This document shows positions 37,478 to 46,238 of a stretch of 64,000 bases of DNA, one piece after another; positions within the stretch are counted from its first letter, which is position 1; every line of letters starts with the position of its first letter. The notes under the pieces were generated by a model. It saw only the letters and a program-made list of their open reading frames with translations. It was not told the origin of the DNA and made no database searches. Both the position numbers and the translations under genes were made by a program. This DNA is from Saprospirales bacterium (lineage in GTDB: Bacteria; Bacteroidota; Bacteroidia; Chitinophagales; JADIYW01). The DNA is taken from contig JADJSS010000045.1 of the NCBI GenBank assembly GCA_016711605.1, positions 124,001 to 188,000 of the forward strand, written 5' to 3'.

Positions 37478-38734
37478 CAATTATTCATCATTAAATTCCG
37501 AACTCTTTCCAATAATGGCGGATGCGAATAATGGAAAAACACATACCATTTATTTGGATTCAGATTAGATAAATTATTCGCTGATAATTTGCGCAGCGCA
37601 GACACCAAATGTTCGCCAGTTCCAACGTTTTCTTTTGCATAATTGTCTGCTTCAAATTCATTTTTGCGCGATAACATATTCATGAAAATGCCAGTAATCA
37701 TGGAGATTGGACTATATAATAAACTGAAAGCAATTAAACCTAAATGAAAAACCGGAACATCGGTTTGCAAACCCAATGCTTGCGACAGTTCAGGTTTATT
37801 AATAAAAATGGATAAGATAAACAATATCAAACCCATTTGCAAAACACCAATAATCATAGAAGTTTGGATGTGTTTCATTTTATAGTGACCAACTTCATGC
37901 GCCAACACGCTAACCAATTCATCATCGCTTTGTTCTTTAATTAATGTATCATAAAGTACAATTGTTTTTTTGCTGCCTAAACCGCTGAAATAGGCGTTGG
38001 CTTTCGTGCTGCGTTTCGAGCCATCGATGACAAAAATATTGGTTAACGGAAAATTGACTTTTTGCGCAAATGCTTCAATTTGTTGGCGCAATGTACCATC
38101 TTCCAATGGATTTAATTTATTGAAAATCGGTACAATAATAGAAGTATAAAACATCGTAAAAAACAACGTAAACGCACTAAAAATTATCCATACATATATC
38201 CAGAAATAAGTTCCAGCAAACGAATAAAACCAAACAAACGCACTGAGCAGCGCGCCGCCAATGATGGCACCCAACACATAACCTTTTATTTTATCAACTA
38301 CATACGTTTTCCAAGTCATTTTATTAAAGCCAAATTTTTCTTCAATCACAAAGGTGCCGTACAACTCAAAAGGCAAACCAATAATATCTGAAATAACTGC
38401 AAAAAAACCAAAAAACACCAATGCTTGAATTATAGGATTTGTTGAAATCATGGTTGTATATAAATGAACGATGGTAAATCCTTTCATAAATAAAAAAGAC
38501 CATCGTCAGCGTAATACTTAGAATAGAACTGATTCTACCGAGTTTTTTTAATGCTTTGTGATATTGCTGCGCTTTCGCGTATTTTTCATCATCATAAATA
38601 CCAGCTAATTCTGCCGGAATTGGCTGATTCCAGGTATCATCATTCAAATAATCTAAATACGATTCTAAAATAATTTCAAAAATGATAAACGCAATGATCA
38701 ACCAAAAAATAAATGTATAACCTGTTGTAAGCAT
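37477..38734 (-). CDS. M48 family metalloprotease (Ste24/CAAX prenyl protease 1-like), frameshifted in this sequence
   Basis: The real start is the ATG at 38732-38734 (MLTTGYTFIFWL). The first frame reads to MVFFI, and the match continues in the next frame from FMKGFTIVHLY. Removing one base from the A6 run at 38492-38497 joins them into a protein of about 419 residues, the normal Ste24 length. Seven membrane helices are expected. The zinc site is HEVGHYKMKH (HEXXH), with the downstream Glu in NEFEADNYA. These proteases cut inside or beside the membrane; the bacterial role is probably protein quality control. The stop overlaps the start of the PhoD-like gene. Confidence 0.9.
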
Positions 38735-38762
38735 GGTGCAAAAATAGCAGACTTTTTCAACA

Positions 38763-38795
38763 AAACCATCAAGGTTTTTAAAACCTTGATGGTTT
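38763..38795. repeat. Perfect 16-bp-arm palindrome upstream of the M48 protease
   Basis: AAACCATCAAGGTTTT (38763-38778) is exactly complementary to AAAACCTTGATGGTTT (38780-38795) around one base. It lies about 30 bases before the protease ATG and directly beside the 21-bp tandem array. It lacks a T tail, so it is more like a REP-type palindrome than a terminator. Confidence 0.75.
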
Positions 38796-38819
38796 ATAGC
38801 GGTTCGCATAGCTAAAAGC

Positions 38820-39022
38820 AACGTGCGCCTACTAAATAGCTAGGCGCGCCTACCAAAACCATAGGCACGCCTACCAAAATTGTAGGCGCGGCTACTAAAA
38901 AGGTAGGCGTGCAAACCAAAACCGTAGGCGCGCCTAATATAAAAATAGGCGTGCCTACCAAAAAGGTAAGCGTACCTAATATAAAAATAGGCGCGCCTAT
39001 CTAAAAGGTAGGCGATGCTAAA
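38820..39022. repeat. 21-bp palindromic tandem repeat, about nine to ten units
   Basis: TAGGC (TAAGC in one unit) begins at 38841, 38862, 38883, 38904, 38925, 38946, 38967, 38988 and 39009, exactly 21 bp apart, with a degenerate unit before the first. The unit core TAGGCGCGCCTA is a 12-bp palindrome, and the spacer is CCAAAA-type or ATATAAAA-type. GC content is far above the surroundings. No ATG precedes the array in its open frame. Confidence 0.9.
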
Positions 39023-39222
39023 CTGATTGTTTAGTTTTTAAATTTAATTAAATGAAAATCAGTTGATTGTTGTTTTTCTTCTAAAATTTCCTCTCTTACT
39101 TTTTTATGGATGAAAGTAAGCAAAAACTATTTTTATCTAAATACTTTTCGAAAAGCGAACTCTTTTTTGGTTTTTTAGTTTTGTGGCTGGAAACGAACAA
39201 AGTCGAGAGAAAGTTGGGAAAA
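39023..39222. other. Gap after the tandem array, no supported gene
   Basis: AT-rich sequence. A 64-codon frame from 39106 on the plus strand overlaps the C-terminus of the minus-strand lipoprotein gene and has no recognisable features, so I do not call it. Confidence 0.4.
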
Positions 39223-39897
39223 TTATTTAAGCCACGGTATCATCATTCGGCTTATTTGAGTTGTTTCTTTTTCAGGTTGATTATTAGCATCACAATTTAA
39301 ACTGTTACTACTTTTTAAAATAATGAAGTTGTCTTCAATATAAATTGAATCTATACAATTATGTATGCCTGCACAATTTAAATGTGGAACAATGAAAAGA
39401 CTTTTATTACTCATTTCAAAATCTGATAATACTAATGTGTCCAAACAATTTGAATTATCGTATTTATGGTAGTCATTAAACAAAATTATATGCTTTGAAA
39501 AATCAATAAATAAGGGATCGAAATATTTTACACTATCTTTTACATTTAATGGCAAATAAATTGCCATGACTGAATTCATACAATTAGTGATAAGTGATAT
39601 TGAGTTTTTTGCTGAATAAAAAAAAGCAGGTGTTGCACAATTAATTCCTGGAACTTTCTCTTTAAATATTATAATGCTGTCAAAATTTTTATTTCCATAC
39701 TTTACATACAAATTCTCATCCATAGTATCCTTATTTACCAGATATTTTATAAAATTTCCATTCGGTAATGCTGTGTCTGGAAGAAAATCAATTTTATAAA
39801 TTTCTTTATAAGGTTTTAAGTCTAATCTTTCGGAAGAATTTTCTTTACACTTTGTAAGTATCAATATTAATAATATAAAACAACAAGTTCTTACCAT
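39223..39897 (-). CDS. Lipoprotein of unknown function
   Basis: 224 residues with a lipoprotein signal (ILTKC, Cys about residue 17). The mature part has about six Cys residues, unusual for this window, including NCATPAF, TNCMNS, SNCLDT and NCAGIHNC, suggesting disulfide bonds in the periplasm or at the surface. No family is recognised. Single gene. The C-terminus is polar with KETTQISRMMIPWLK. Confidence 0.7.
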   Translation of the reverse strand: MVRTCCFILLILILTKCKENSSERLDLKPYKEIYKIDFLPDTALPNGNFIKYLVNKDTMDENLYVKYGNKNFDSIIIFKEKVPGINCATPAFFYSAKNSISLITNCMNSVMAIYLPLNVKDSVKYFDPLFIDFSKHIILFNDYHKYDNSNCLDTLVLSDFEMSNKSLFIVPHLNCAGIHNCIDSIYIEDNFIILKSSNSLNCDANNQPEKETTQISRMMIPWLK

Positions 39898-40212
39898 TTA
39901 ATTAAAATTACATAGATTTTTTATGATATCAAAACAAAAATGTTCGCATCATTTAAAACGAAACTAACCTTTAAGCTTTTTAGTTTTGCGTTATTTATTA
40001 TTCAGCGCTTTCTGTAGTAGGTGATGCGTAAGAAGAGCTGTAGCTGCTGTTAATTGAGTAATTTGTAAATTAGGTTTACCTTTTGAAAATATCGTCTATT
40101 TATTTTGATTAATGAAACTAACAATAATTTGATATTCATTATTGAATCAATTTTTTTATCTTCATTGATTATTTAGTAAACAATTCTATCAATTTACATT
40201 CAATAAGCAGTT
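39898..40212. other. Divergent intergenic region upstream of ilvE, possible gene remnant
   Basis: On the minus strand about 39997-40098 is open for roughly 34 codons with protein-like composition (ITQLTAATALLTHHLLQKAL) but no start codon and a stop just upstream. It may be the decayed end of a lost gene. The rest is AT-rich and should hold the two divergent promoters. Confidence 0.3.
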
Positions 40213-41112
40213 ATGTTATATCATACCGACAAGACGATTTTATTTTTTAACGGAGAATTTAAACATGTAAACGATTTTCGTGTAAGTCCATTCAACCAAA
40301 CTTTGCATTATGGCTACGGTGTTTTTGAAGGTTTGCGTGCGTACAATAATCAACAAAGTCCGCATATTTTTAAAGTAAAACGTCACTTCGAACGATTGGT
40401 AAATTCTGCTGAAAAGCTCAATATTCACATGCCGTATTCGGTACAGGAAATGATCAATTTTGCATATGAATTGATTGAACGCAACGAAATGAAAGAAGCA
40501 TATATACGTCCGTTGATTTTTATGGATAAAAACATGACGCTGAAAGCACAAGATGCTGACAAACCCAATTTTTTAATGACTTGCTGGAAATGGACAAAAT
40601 ACTATCATTCCAATCATTTAAAAATTATGGTGTCGAGCTGGCGCAGACCGCATCCAAAAACAATGCCTGTTGATATTAAAGCAACCGGAAATTACATCAA
40701 TTCTATTTTGGCATCGCGCGAAGCACACCAAAACGGCTACGATGATGCCTTGTTGTTAGATGTAGAAGGTTACATTGCTTCTGGTCCAGGTGCATCTTTT
40801 TTTATGGAAAAAAAAGGACAATTGATTGTGCCGCCATTACATAATATTTTTCCAGGAATCACACGTTCAACGTTGATAGATATTGCTAAACAAATGGGTA
40901 TTGATGTTGTAGAACGCAACTTTGGAATTGAAGAAGCCATTGAAGCGGATGGCGCATTTTTTACTGGTACTGCTACCGAAGTGGCTGGTATTGAAAGCAT
41001 CAACGGACACAAACTGAAACTAAATTGGGAAGATACGATTGGTCATTTGTTGCACAATAGATACAAGCGTATTGTTTCCGGAAAAGACACGAACTTTTTA
41101 GAGTATTTTTAG
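40213..41112 (+). CDS. ilvE: Branched-chain amino acid aminotransferase
   Basis: 299 residues, class IV PLP-dependent aminotransferase. It makes or degrades Leu, Ile and Val by transamination with glutamate/2-oxoglutarate. Marks: HYGYGVFEGLRAY near the N-terminus, IKATGNYINSILA with the PLP-binding Lys, and DVEGYIASGPGASFFME with the expected Glu. A D-amino-acid transaminase is less likely because the FEGLRAY motif is IlvE-type. The neighbours are unrelated in function. Confidence 0.93.
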   Translation: MLYHTDKTILFFNGEFKHVNDFRVSPFNQTLHYGYGVFEGLRAYNNQQSPHIFKVKRHFERLVNSAEKLNIHMPYSVQEMINFAYELIERNEMKEAYIRPLIFMDKNMTLKAQDADKPNFLMTCWKWTKYYHSNHLKIMVSSWRRPHPKTMPVDIKATGNYINSILASREAHQNGYDDALLLDVEGYIASGPGASFFMEKKGQLIVPPLHNIFPGITRSTLIDIAKQMGIDVVERNFGIEEAIEADGAFFTGTATEVAGIESINGHKLKLNWEDTIGHLLHNRYKRIVSGKDTNFLEYF

Positions 41113-41118
41113 ATTATT

Positions 41119-42099
41119 ATGTTTAAAAAATTATCACTTACCCTTTTCCTAATTTATAGTATTTCTGTTTTTTCTCAAACTAAATACTTCAATTGTTTAA
41201 ACACCAATAATACATCACATTGCGACACCAATGCTTATTTGTTGATGCTTTGTAATTACTATATTTTTCCTGATTTAATTGGTGTGAAAAAGTATAATGA
41301 TGACAGTGCTTTTCGAGCCTCATTTACAGAGAAATTTGCTTCGTATGGAATCCAAAATTTTTCGTTTATCAATAATGATACTACCAGTACCAATTTGGTG
41401 GTAATGAGTGATTCTTCTAAAATAATAGTCATATTTCGTGGCTCAGAAACAAATGGTGGTTTTCTGAATACTAAAAAAGATTGGCTGCTAACAGATGCAA
41501 AATGTAAAATGACACCAATATCTGCTTTTAAAAATACATACGTGCATTCTGGCTTTTGGAAATCGTATGTAAGTGTAGAAGATACGCTTTTAAAAACAAT
41601 AAGATTGCATCAAAATAATCAACAAAAAATATTGATAACAGGTCATAGTTTAGGTGGTGCGCTGGCTGTTTTAGCAGCGCTGGATTTTAGCTTGCATCAA
41701 CTGCAACCATTTGGTGTGTACACCTATGCAAATCCAAGAGTTGGTGGTGAACGTTTTGCTGAATATTATGAGCAACAGCAAATTCCAACTTATAGATACG
41801 TCAACAAAAATGATTTGATTCCAATGTTGCCGCCAACACAAAGTTTTCATCGTATGTTTTGTCCAGAAAAAGACAAAGGAATTTGTGGTCGATATCAGCA
41901 TGTTGGAACAACCTATAACATTACTAAAAGTGATAGTATAATGATTAACGATGTTGAAGTAAATGTTCCTAAAATTTACTATAATTTTGGAAAAGTAAAA
42001 CGACATGATTTAGCTGAATATTGCAATGCGCTGTATCAGAATTATTTCTTTAAATGTAATAAATCTGATGCAGTTCCAGAGCCACCAAAGCGTAAATAA
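41119..42099 (+). CDS. Secreted class 3 lipase
   Basis: 326 residues. A signal peptide ends near SVFSQ (residue 20). The nucleophile motif GHSLGGALAVLAALD, the preceding IIVIFRGSE and the later ANPRVGGERFAEYY are those of fungal-type (class 3) lipases, with the catalytic His probably in LAEYC/RHDLAEY near residue 295. Acts on triglycerides or related esters outside the cytoplasm. It starts seven bases after ilvE and may share its transcript. Confidence 0.88.
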   Translation: MFKKLSLTLFLIYSISVFSQTKYFNCLNTNNTSHCDTNAYLLMLCNYYIFPDLIGVKKYNDDSAFRASFTEKFASYGIQNFSFINNDTTSTNLVVMSDSSKIIVIFRGSETNGGFLNTKKDWLLTDAKCKMTPISAFKNTYVHSGFWKSYVSVEDTLLKTIRLHQNNQQKILITGHSLGGALAVLAALDFSLHQLQPFGVYTYANPRVGGERFAEYYEQQQIPTYRYVNKNDLIPMLPPTQSFHRMFCPEKDKGICGRYQHVGTTYNITKSDSIMINDVEVNVPKIYYNFGKVKRHDLAEYCNALYQNYFFKCNKSDAVPEPPKRK

Positions 42100-42106
42100 G
42101 TACTGA

Positions 42107-43003
42107 TTATTTTTTCTTTTTAATGCTGATTTTTACTTTATCTGCATCAATTCTTAAAGAATCCATTTTAGTAACACGCAATGGTTGCGTAAAACTTGCT
42201 GATGCGTTTAAAGTAGTATTAAAACTCGTTGTAATATTATTATTTTCAGCAGTTACATTGGCATGAAATGGTTTTGTAACTGGCGCATGAATTACTTTTT
42301 TTAATGGAATTTGCACCATTTGCGAAACAGGTACTTGCAACGTGCCTTGTATGTGAACCAATTGTTTTATAGGTACTTCTGCTTTTACTGGTATCGTAGT
42401 TTTTAATGGAATATTGTAATCTTGCGCATTTAAAATAATCGTATCATTTACTTGTAAAGGTTGATTAATTGGAATATTTACCTTCACTGGAATTTGTGCT
42501 TTAACTGGTAATGATAAATTGAAAAAGTGTTTAAAATTGGTTCTGATTTTTGTATCTAAAGGAATAGAAAAATCAACTGCCAATGAATCATTGATATTTA
42601 ATTTTTTGTTGAATGGAATCACTAAGTTTTGTAAAGGCATTTCCGTTTGGTCGAGCTTAATATCGACTGGTAAATCAAATTCTAAATGCAACACCTGATC
42701 CCTAAAACCATCCGTATTTAATGGAACCGTCAAGTTCATCTTTAATGGTACGTCTAGTAATTCATTCATGTCGATTTCTAACGCATCGGTTACATTTATT
42801 TTGGTGCGCAATTCATCTTCTAATTTAATTCCTATGGTGCTATCTACTTTAACAGATAATGGCACTTTATCTGTAACAGAAATTGAAACTGGTTTATCAA
42901 TATTCATGGCAAGTACTGCGTTTTTAATAAACCAAAATGTACCTATTAACAATGCTGCTGTAATTCCACCAACTACACCAGCTAAAATAAATCCTTTTTT
43001 CAT
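42107..43003 (-). CDS. Membrane-anchored beta-repeat protein of unknown function
   Basis: 298 residues. One N-terminal membrane helix (about 5-30), then about 255 residues of alternating hydrophobic and polar residues with Pro-marked strands: IPVKVNIPIN, IPLKTTIPVKAEVPIK, VPVSQMVQIPLKKV. The strand pairs recur about every 18-22 residues. No catalytic motif. Such a pattern fits a long beta-structure in the periplasm, as in AsmA/TAM-like bridge proteins, though shorter and without their known motifs. Assignment is open. It converges with the lipase gene. Confidence 0.7.
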   Translation of the reverse strand: MKKGFILAGVVGGITAALLIGTFWFIKNAVLAMNIDKPVSISVTDKVPLSVKVDSTIGIKLEDELRTKINVTDALEIDMNELLDVPLKMNLTVPLNTDGFRDQVLHLEFDLPVDIKLDQTEMPLQNLVIPFNKKLNINDSLAVDFSIPLDTKIRTNFKHFFNLSLPVKAQIPVKVNIPINQPLQVNDTIILNAQDYNIPLKTTIPVKAEVPIKQLVHIQGTLQVPVSQMVQIPLKKVIHAPVTKPFHANVTAENNNITTSFNTTLNASASFTQPLRVTKMDSLRIDADKVKISIKKKK

Positions 43004-43320
43004 CTGTTTATTTTTATTGATTTTAATAGAGCAGATGGAATTTATGACAGCTATTCATTTATAATTTTTGTGTCATAGAACCACGTTTCGCAAATAATCA
43101 TTTCTGTTTGGTATGCGAACTCTCATGCTCATTTCATTGTGTCTTATTTATTTAACAATATAGAAATGTTTCACCACAAATTTGTTTGCATTTGTAAAGT
43201 AATTTTAAGAAGTAAACAAATGAGCAAGAGAAAATTGTACAACAAGCGAAATGTTTTGTTGTGAATTCTATCTGCACAACTAAAATAAATAAATCTAATC
43301 AGATAAAATACTTTTACAAA
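43004..43320. other. Divergent intergenic region
   Basis: Gap between the beta-repeat protein and the MBL hydrolase. A partial inverted match ATGACAGCT/TGTCAT (about 43042-43077) is seen. AT-rich with several TTTG motifs near 43180-43200; no gene called. Confidence 0.35.
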
Positions 43321-44148
43321 ATGGCAGTTCGTAAGTTTAATTATGAGTTTGAAGACGTAAACTACTATCGATTTAGTGTTTATCGTTTAGGTAGTAATGT
43401 GCAAACGGTTTATGCATTTGTATTAGATGATTTATTGATTGATACTGCACAACGTTTTAATCGTGAAAATATTTTGAAGGTTGCAAAAGAACACGAGATT
43501 TCTAAAATTATTTTAACGCATCATCATGAAGACCATTCTGGAAATGTTGCTTTCTTAATGAAAGAATTAAATGTTGATACCTATGCACATCCAGAAACAG
43601 TTCGCATTTTAAAAAAAGGTTTCAGTGTTTCTGTGTTAGGAAAACTGATGAATGGTGATGTTGAAAAAGCACATTTAAAACCACTTTTGGAAACAGATTT
43701 AATAGAAACAAAAAACTATAGTTTACAACCAATTTTCACACCAGGTCATTGCAATGATCATTATTGTTATTATGAAAAAAACAAAGGTTATTTATTTTCT
43801 GGTGATTTGTATGTTGCTGATAAAATAAAATACTTCGCACCATACGAAAGTATTTTTACACAAATAGATTCACTTAAAAAGTTATTGCAATTAGATTTTG
43901 ATGTGTTGTTTTGTTCTCATAATCCAAAAACAGAAAATGGCAAAAAACGATTACAGAATAAACTGAATTTCTTTGAAGATTTTGTTGGAACTGTCAGTAA
44001 ATACAAGGAAGAAGGTTATTCTTCATCAGAAATATTGAATAAAATGGGAAACAAAGAAAATACTTTTTATAAAGTCATAACTTTCGGAAATTTCACTGCA
44101 GAAAACTTAGTTAAAAGTGCTTTAAAAGATTTGAAAAAAATAAAATAA
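43321..44148 (+). CDS. MBL-fold metallo-hydrolase
   Basis: 275 residues from MAVRKFNYEF at 43321; the frame is open 20 residues further upstream, but that stretch is low in content. The metal-binding motif THHHEDHSGN (HXHXDH type), then a His in TPGHCNDHY, an Asp in FSGDLYV and a His in CSHNPK give the complete metallo-beta-lactamase set. The C-terminal helix domain is like glyoxalase II-type thioesterases. The substrate is unknown. Confidence 0.9.
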   Translation: MAVRKFNYEFEDVNYYRFSVYRLGSNVQTVYAFVLDDLLIDTAQRFNRENILKVAKEHEISKIILTHHHEDHSGNVAFLMKELNVDTYAHPETVRILKKGFSVSVLGKLMNGDVEKAHLKPLLETDLIETKNYSLQPIFTPGHCNDHYCYYEKNKGYLFSGDLYVADKIKYFAPYESIFTQIDSLKKLLQLDFDVLFCSHNPKTENGKKRLQNKLNFFEDFVGTVSKYKEEGYSSSEILNKMGNKENTFYKVITFGNFTAENLVKSALKDLKKIK

Positions 44149-44162
44149 ATTTTCTGATTCGT

Positions 44163-46154
44163 TTATTCACTCACAATTCTCAGCAAACCATTAGAAGTTC
44201 CGATAAATAAATTTTTTCTCGCACCAATCGTGAAATTACTTTTGCTGTTATTTAAATTTATTTTTGAAGATTTATCAAATATTGGCAATAATGAATAACT
44301 AATTTTATTGAATTCTGTTGCTTTATTTAATGTAATTGCACTAATTTGCCAGTTTGTTGAATTGTCAACGTTTTGGTAAATAAATGCTTTTTCGTCCGCA
44401 GAAGAAATTTTTATAGACGCTGTATTGCAAAGTGTATTTACATTCAATTTATTCCATTCGTAATCTTGTTGCCAAGTTCCGGTTTCGTTGCAGTTAAATC
44501 TCATAATTCCTTTTGCTGCATAACCGTTTTCGATATTTCCAAATGTGTTACTTACTAAAATGGTGTTATTGCTGTATGTTACAGCATTTTCACAAGCACT
44601 ACCAACTGCATACTCAAAAAGTTTAAATTTATTTTTTACGGTTCCAGTTGCTGCATCTAAAATCATTAAATTTTTAACTGGAAATGCATTGTCGCAAAAG
44701 ACAATTTCATTTTTTTCTGCAATGTAAGTTGGTGTTGTTTGACTGCTTGCCACTTTATTTCCTGTTTCTTTAATAAAGCTGTTTTTATAAGGCAATGCCC
44801 ATTTTGTTTGAATACTGTTTGATTTTTTATCAAAGATTAATTTATGCAAACCTAAATTTGTGGTGATGTATACAGCACCATCAAGGTCAGTTGTAATATT
44901 ATTTTGAACTGTTTGAAATTGTTTGATTTTAAATCCAAAATAAGTTACATTTTTGGTTTTCTTTTTTGATGTTGGATCGTCTAATTCTAAATGTACAAAC
45001 TGATTTAAACTTTCAGCATTTTCAAAATAAGAATTTGAATCCAACTCGTTGTTTTTTTCTCTAAGAATATTTGAATAGTTAGTATATTTTGCGTTTTCTA
45101 AATAGGCAGCACTGAAAGCTTGCGGATTTTGAAAGTATCTTTTTTGCAAATTAGTGGTGTCATTTTCATCTGGATTTACAGTTGATTTTAAATCTTCGTA
45201 CAATAATGTTGAATAATCTTTTTTCATGGCATCATACCAACTGTAATCTTTATTGAAATTGTGTAGTTTAATTTCATTTGTATATTGAGCTTTTTCATTT
45301 TTAGAACTATTTTCTAAAACACCAACAATTCCTTGTGAAAAACTCATCCATATATTTCCAATATGATCTGCGTGTGCAGTTTGAATTTTAAAAGTATTTT
45401 TGCTTTTTGCTGCTAACTCAGTTGAATAAAAATAGTTTACATGTATAGATGCATTGTTAAAACTCCATTTTTTCTCGTCATTTTTAATTGCGTGAATTAT
45501 CCAAATTCCAGGAACGGATGTTTTATTTTTTTTCCAGCTTAATTCACCATTTTTTGAGATGTATTCTTTTCCTTTGTTTACAGGTAGCACTATTTGATGT
45601 GCATCAGCATCAACATAAAAAAACTCTTTTGTGTTTGAAGAATTTATTTTACAAACAGGCACGTTTATTTTAGCTGTTACATTCATTTGGTTATTGCTGA
45701 TATCAATAAACAGTAATGTCGCATCTTTTTTATTAAATGAAAGTGTAACAACAGTGTTTGCATCTAAAAATGCAATTTCAGCAAAAGTTTCTTTTCCATT
45801 TTTTTTAGTTAGCAATTCATAAACAGTATTTTTAGAAGTAGGTGCTTGGTAATTTGTAGAATTTATTGCTAACGTATTTTCAAATGTAGTCGTTGCTAAT
45901 TTTCCAGAATCGTTCTCATTTTTTTTATTTCTAATAGAAATTGAACCATTGTTTTTTCCAAATAGTGATATGTATTTTATGCTGTTTGATTTTGTTGAAA
46001 TCAACTTGTTAGAAACATCTGAAGATAAACTTGAATTTAAATCATCAAAATGTTTTACTTCTAATGTTTCTGATGTATTGGCTTTAAGTGTATTAATTAA
46101 AAAAGTAGAAATAAAAAGGAAAAAGCAAATTGCTTTTTTAAAAGAATAATTCAT
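44163..46154 (-). CDS. Large secreted protein with propeller-like repeats
   Basis: 663 residues with a signal peptide (cleavage near residue 25, LKANTSE). Strands such as ITTDLDGAVYITTNLGLHKL, GNIWMSFSQGIVGVLE and VTYSNNTILVSNTFGNIE look like blades of a beta-propeller of the PQQ or periplasmic-sensor kind. The end, IGARKNLFIGTSNGLLRIVSE, could be the last blade. No catalytic residues or type IX C-terminal signal are clear. A single gene, well separated from its neighbours. Function unknown. Confidence 0.7.
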   Translation of the reverse strand: MNYSFKKAICFFLFISTFLINTLKANTSETLEVKHFDDLNSSLSSDVSNKLISTKSNSIKYISLFGKNNGSISIRNKKNENDSGKLATTTFENTLAINSTNYQAPTSKNTVYELLTKKNGKETFAEIAFLDANTVVTLSFNKKDATLLFIDISNNQMNVTAKINVPVCKINSSNTKEFFYVDADAHQIVLPVNKGKEYISKNGELSWKKNKTSVPGIWIIHAIKNDEKKWSFNNASIHVNYFYSTELAAKSKNTFKIQTAHADHIGNIWMSFSQGIVGVLENSSKNEKAQYTNEIKLHNFNKDYSWYDAMKKDYSTLLYEDLKSTVNPDENDTTNLQKRYFQNPQAFSAAYLENAKYTNYSNILREKNNELDSNSYFENAESLNQFVHLELDDPTSKKKTKNVTYFGFKIKQFQTVQNNITTDLDGAVYITTNLGLHKLIFDKKSNSIQTKWALPYKNSFIKETGNKVASSQTTPTYIAEKNEIVFCDNAFPVKNLMILDAATGTVKNKFKLFEYAVGSACENAVTYSNNTILVSNTFGNIENGYAAKGIMRFNCNETGTWQQDYEWNKLNVNTLCNTASIKISSADEKAFIYQNVDNSTNWQISAITLNKATEFNKISYSLLPIFDKSSKINLNNSKSNFTIGARKNLFIGTSNGLLRIVSE

Positions 46155-46238
46155 AGCTATAAGTTTTTTAGTTCACCAATATAGATATAAATTATTAATA
46201 TTACACATTTAGCTACTGCTTATAAGATGATATTTATG

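Noticed and set aside
38820..39022. 21-bp array as a CRISPR
   Set aside because: The units are contiguous with no unique spacers, are palindromic across their length, and no cas gene is near.
39106..39300. 64-codon plus-strand frame after the 21-bp array
   Set aside because: It overlaps the end of the Cys-rich lipoprotein gene, has no promoter-like element and no recognisable motif.
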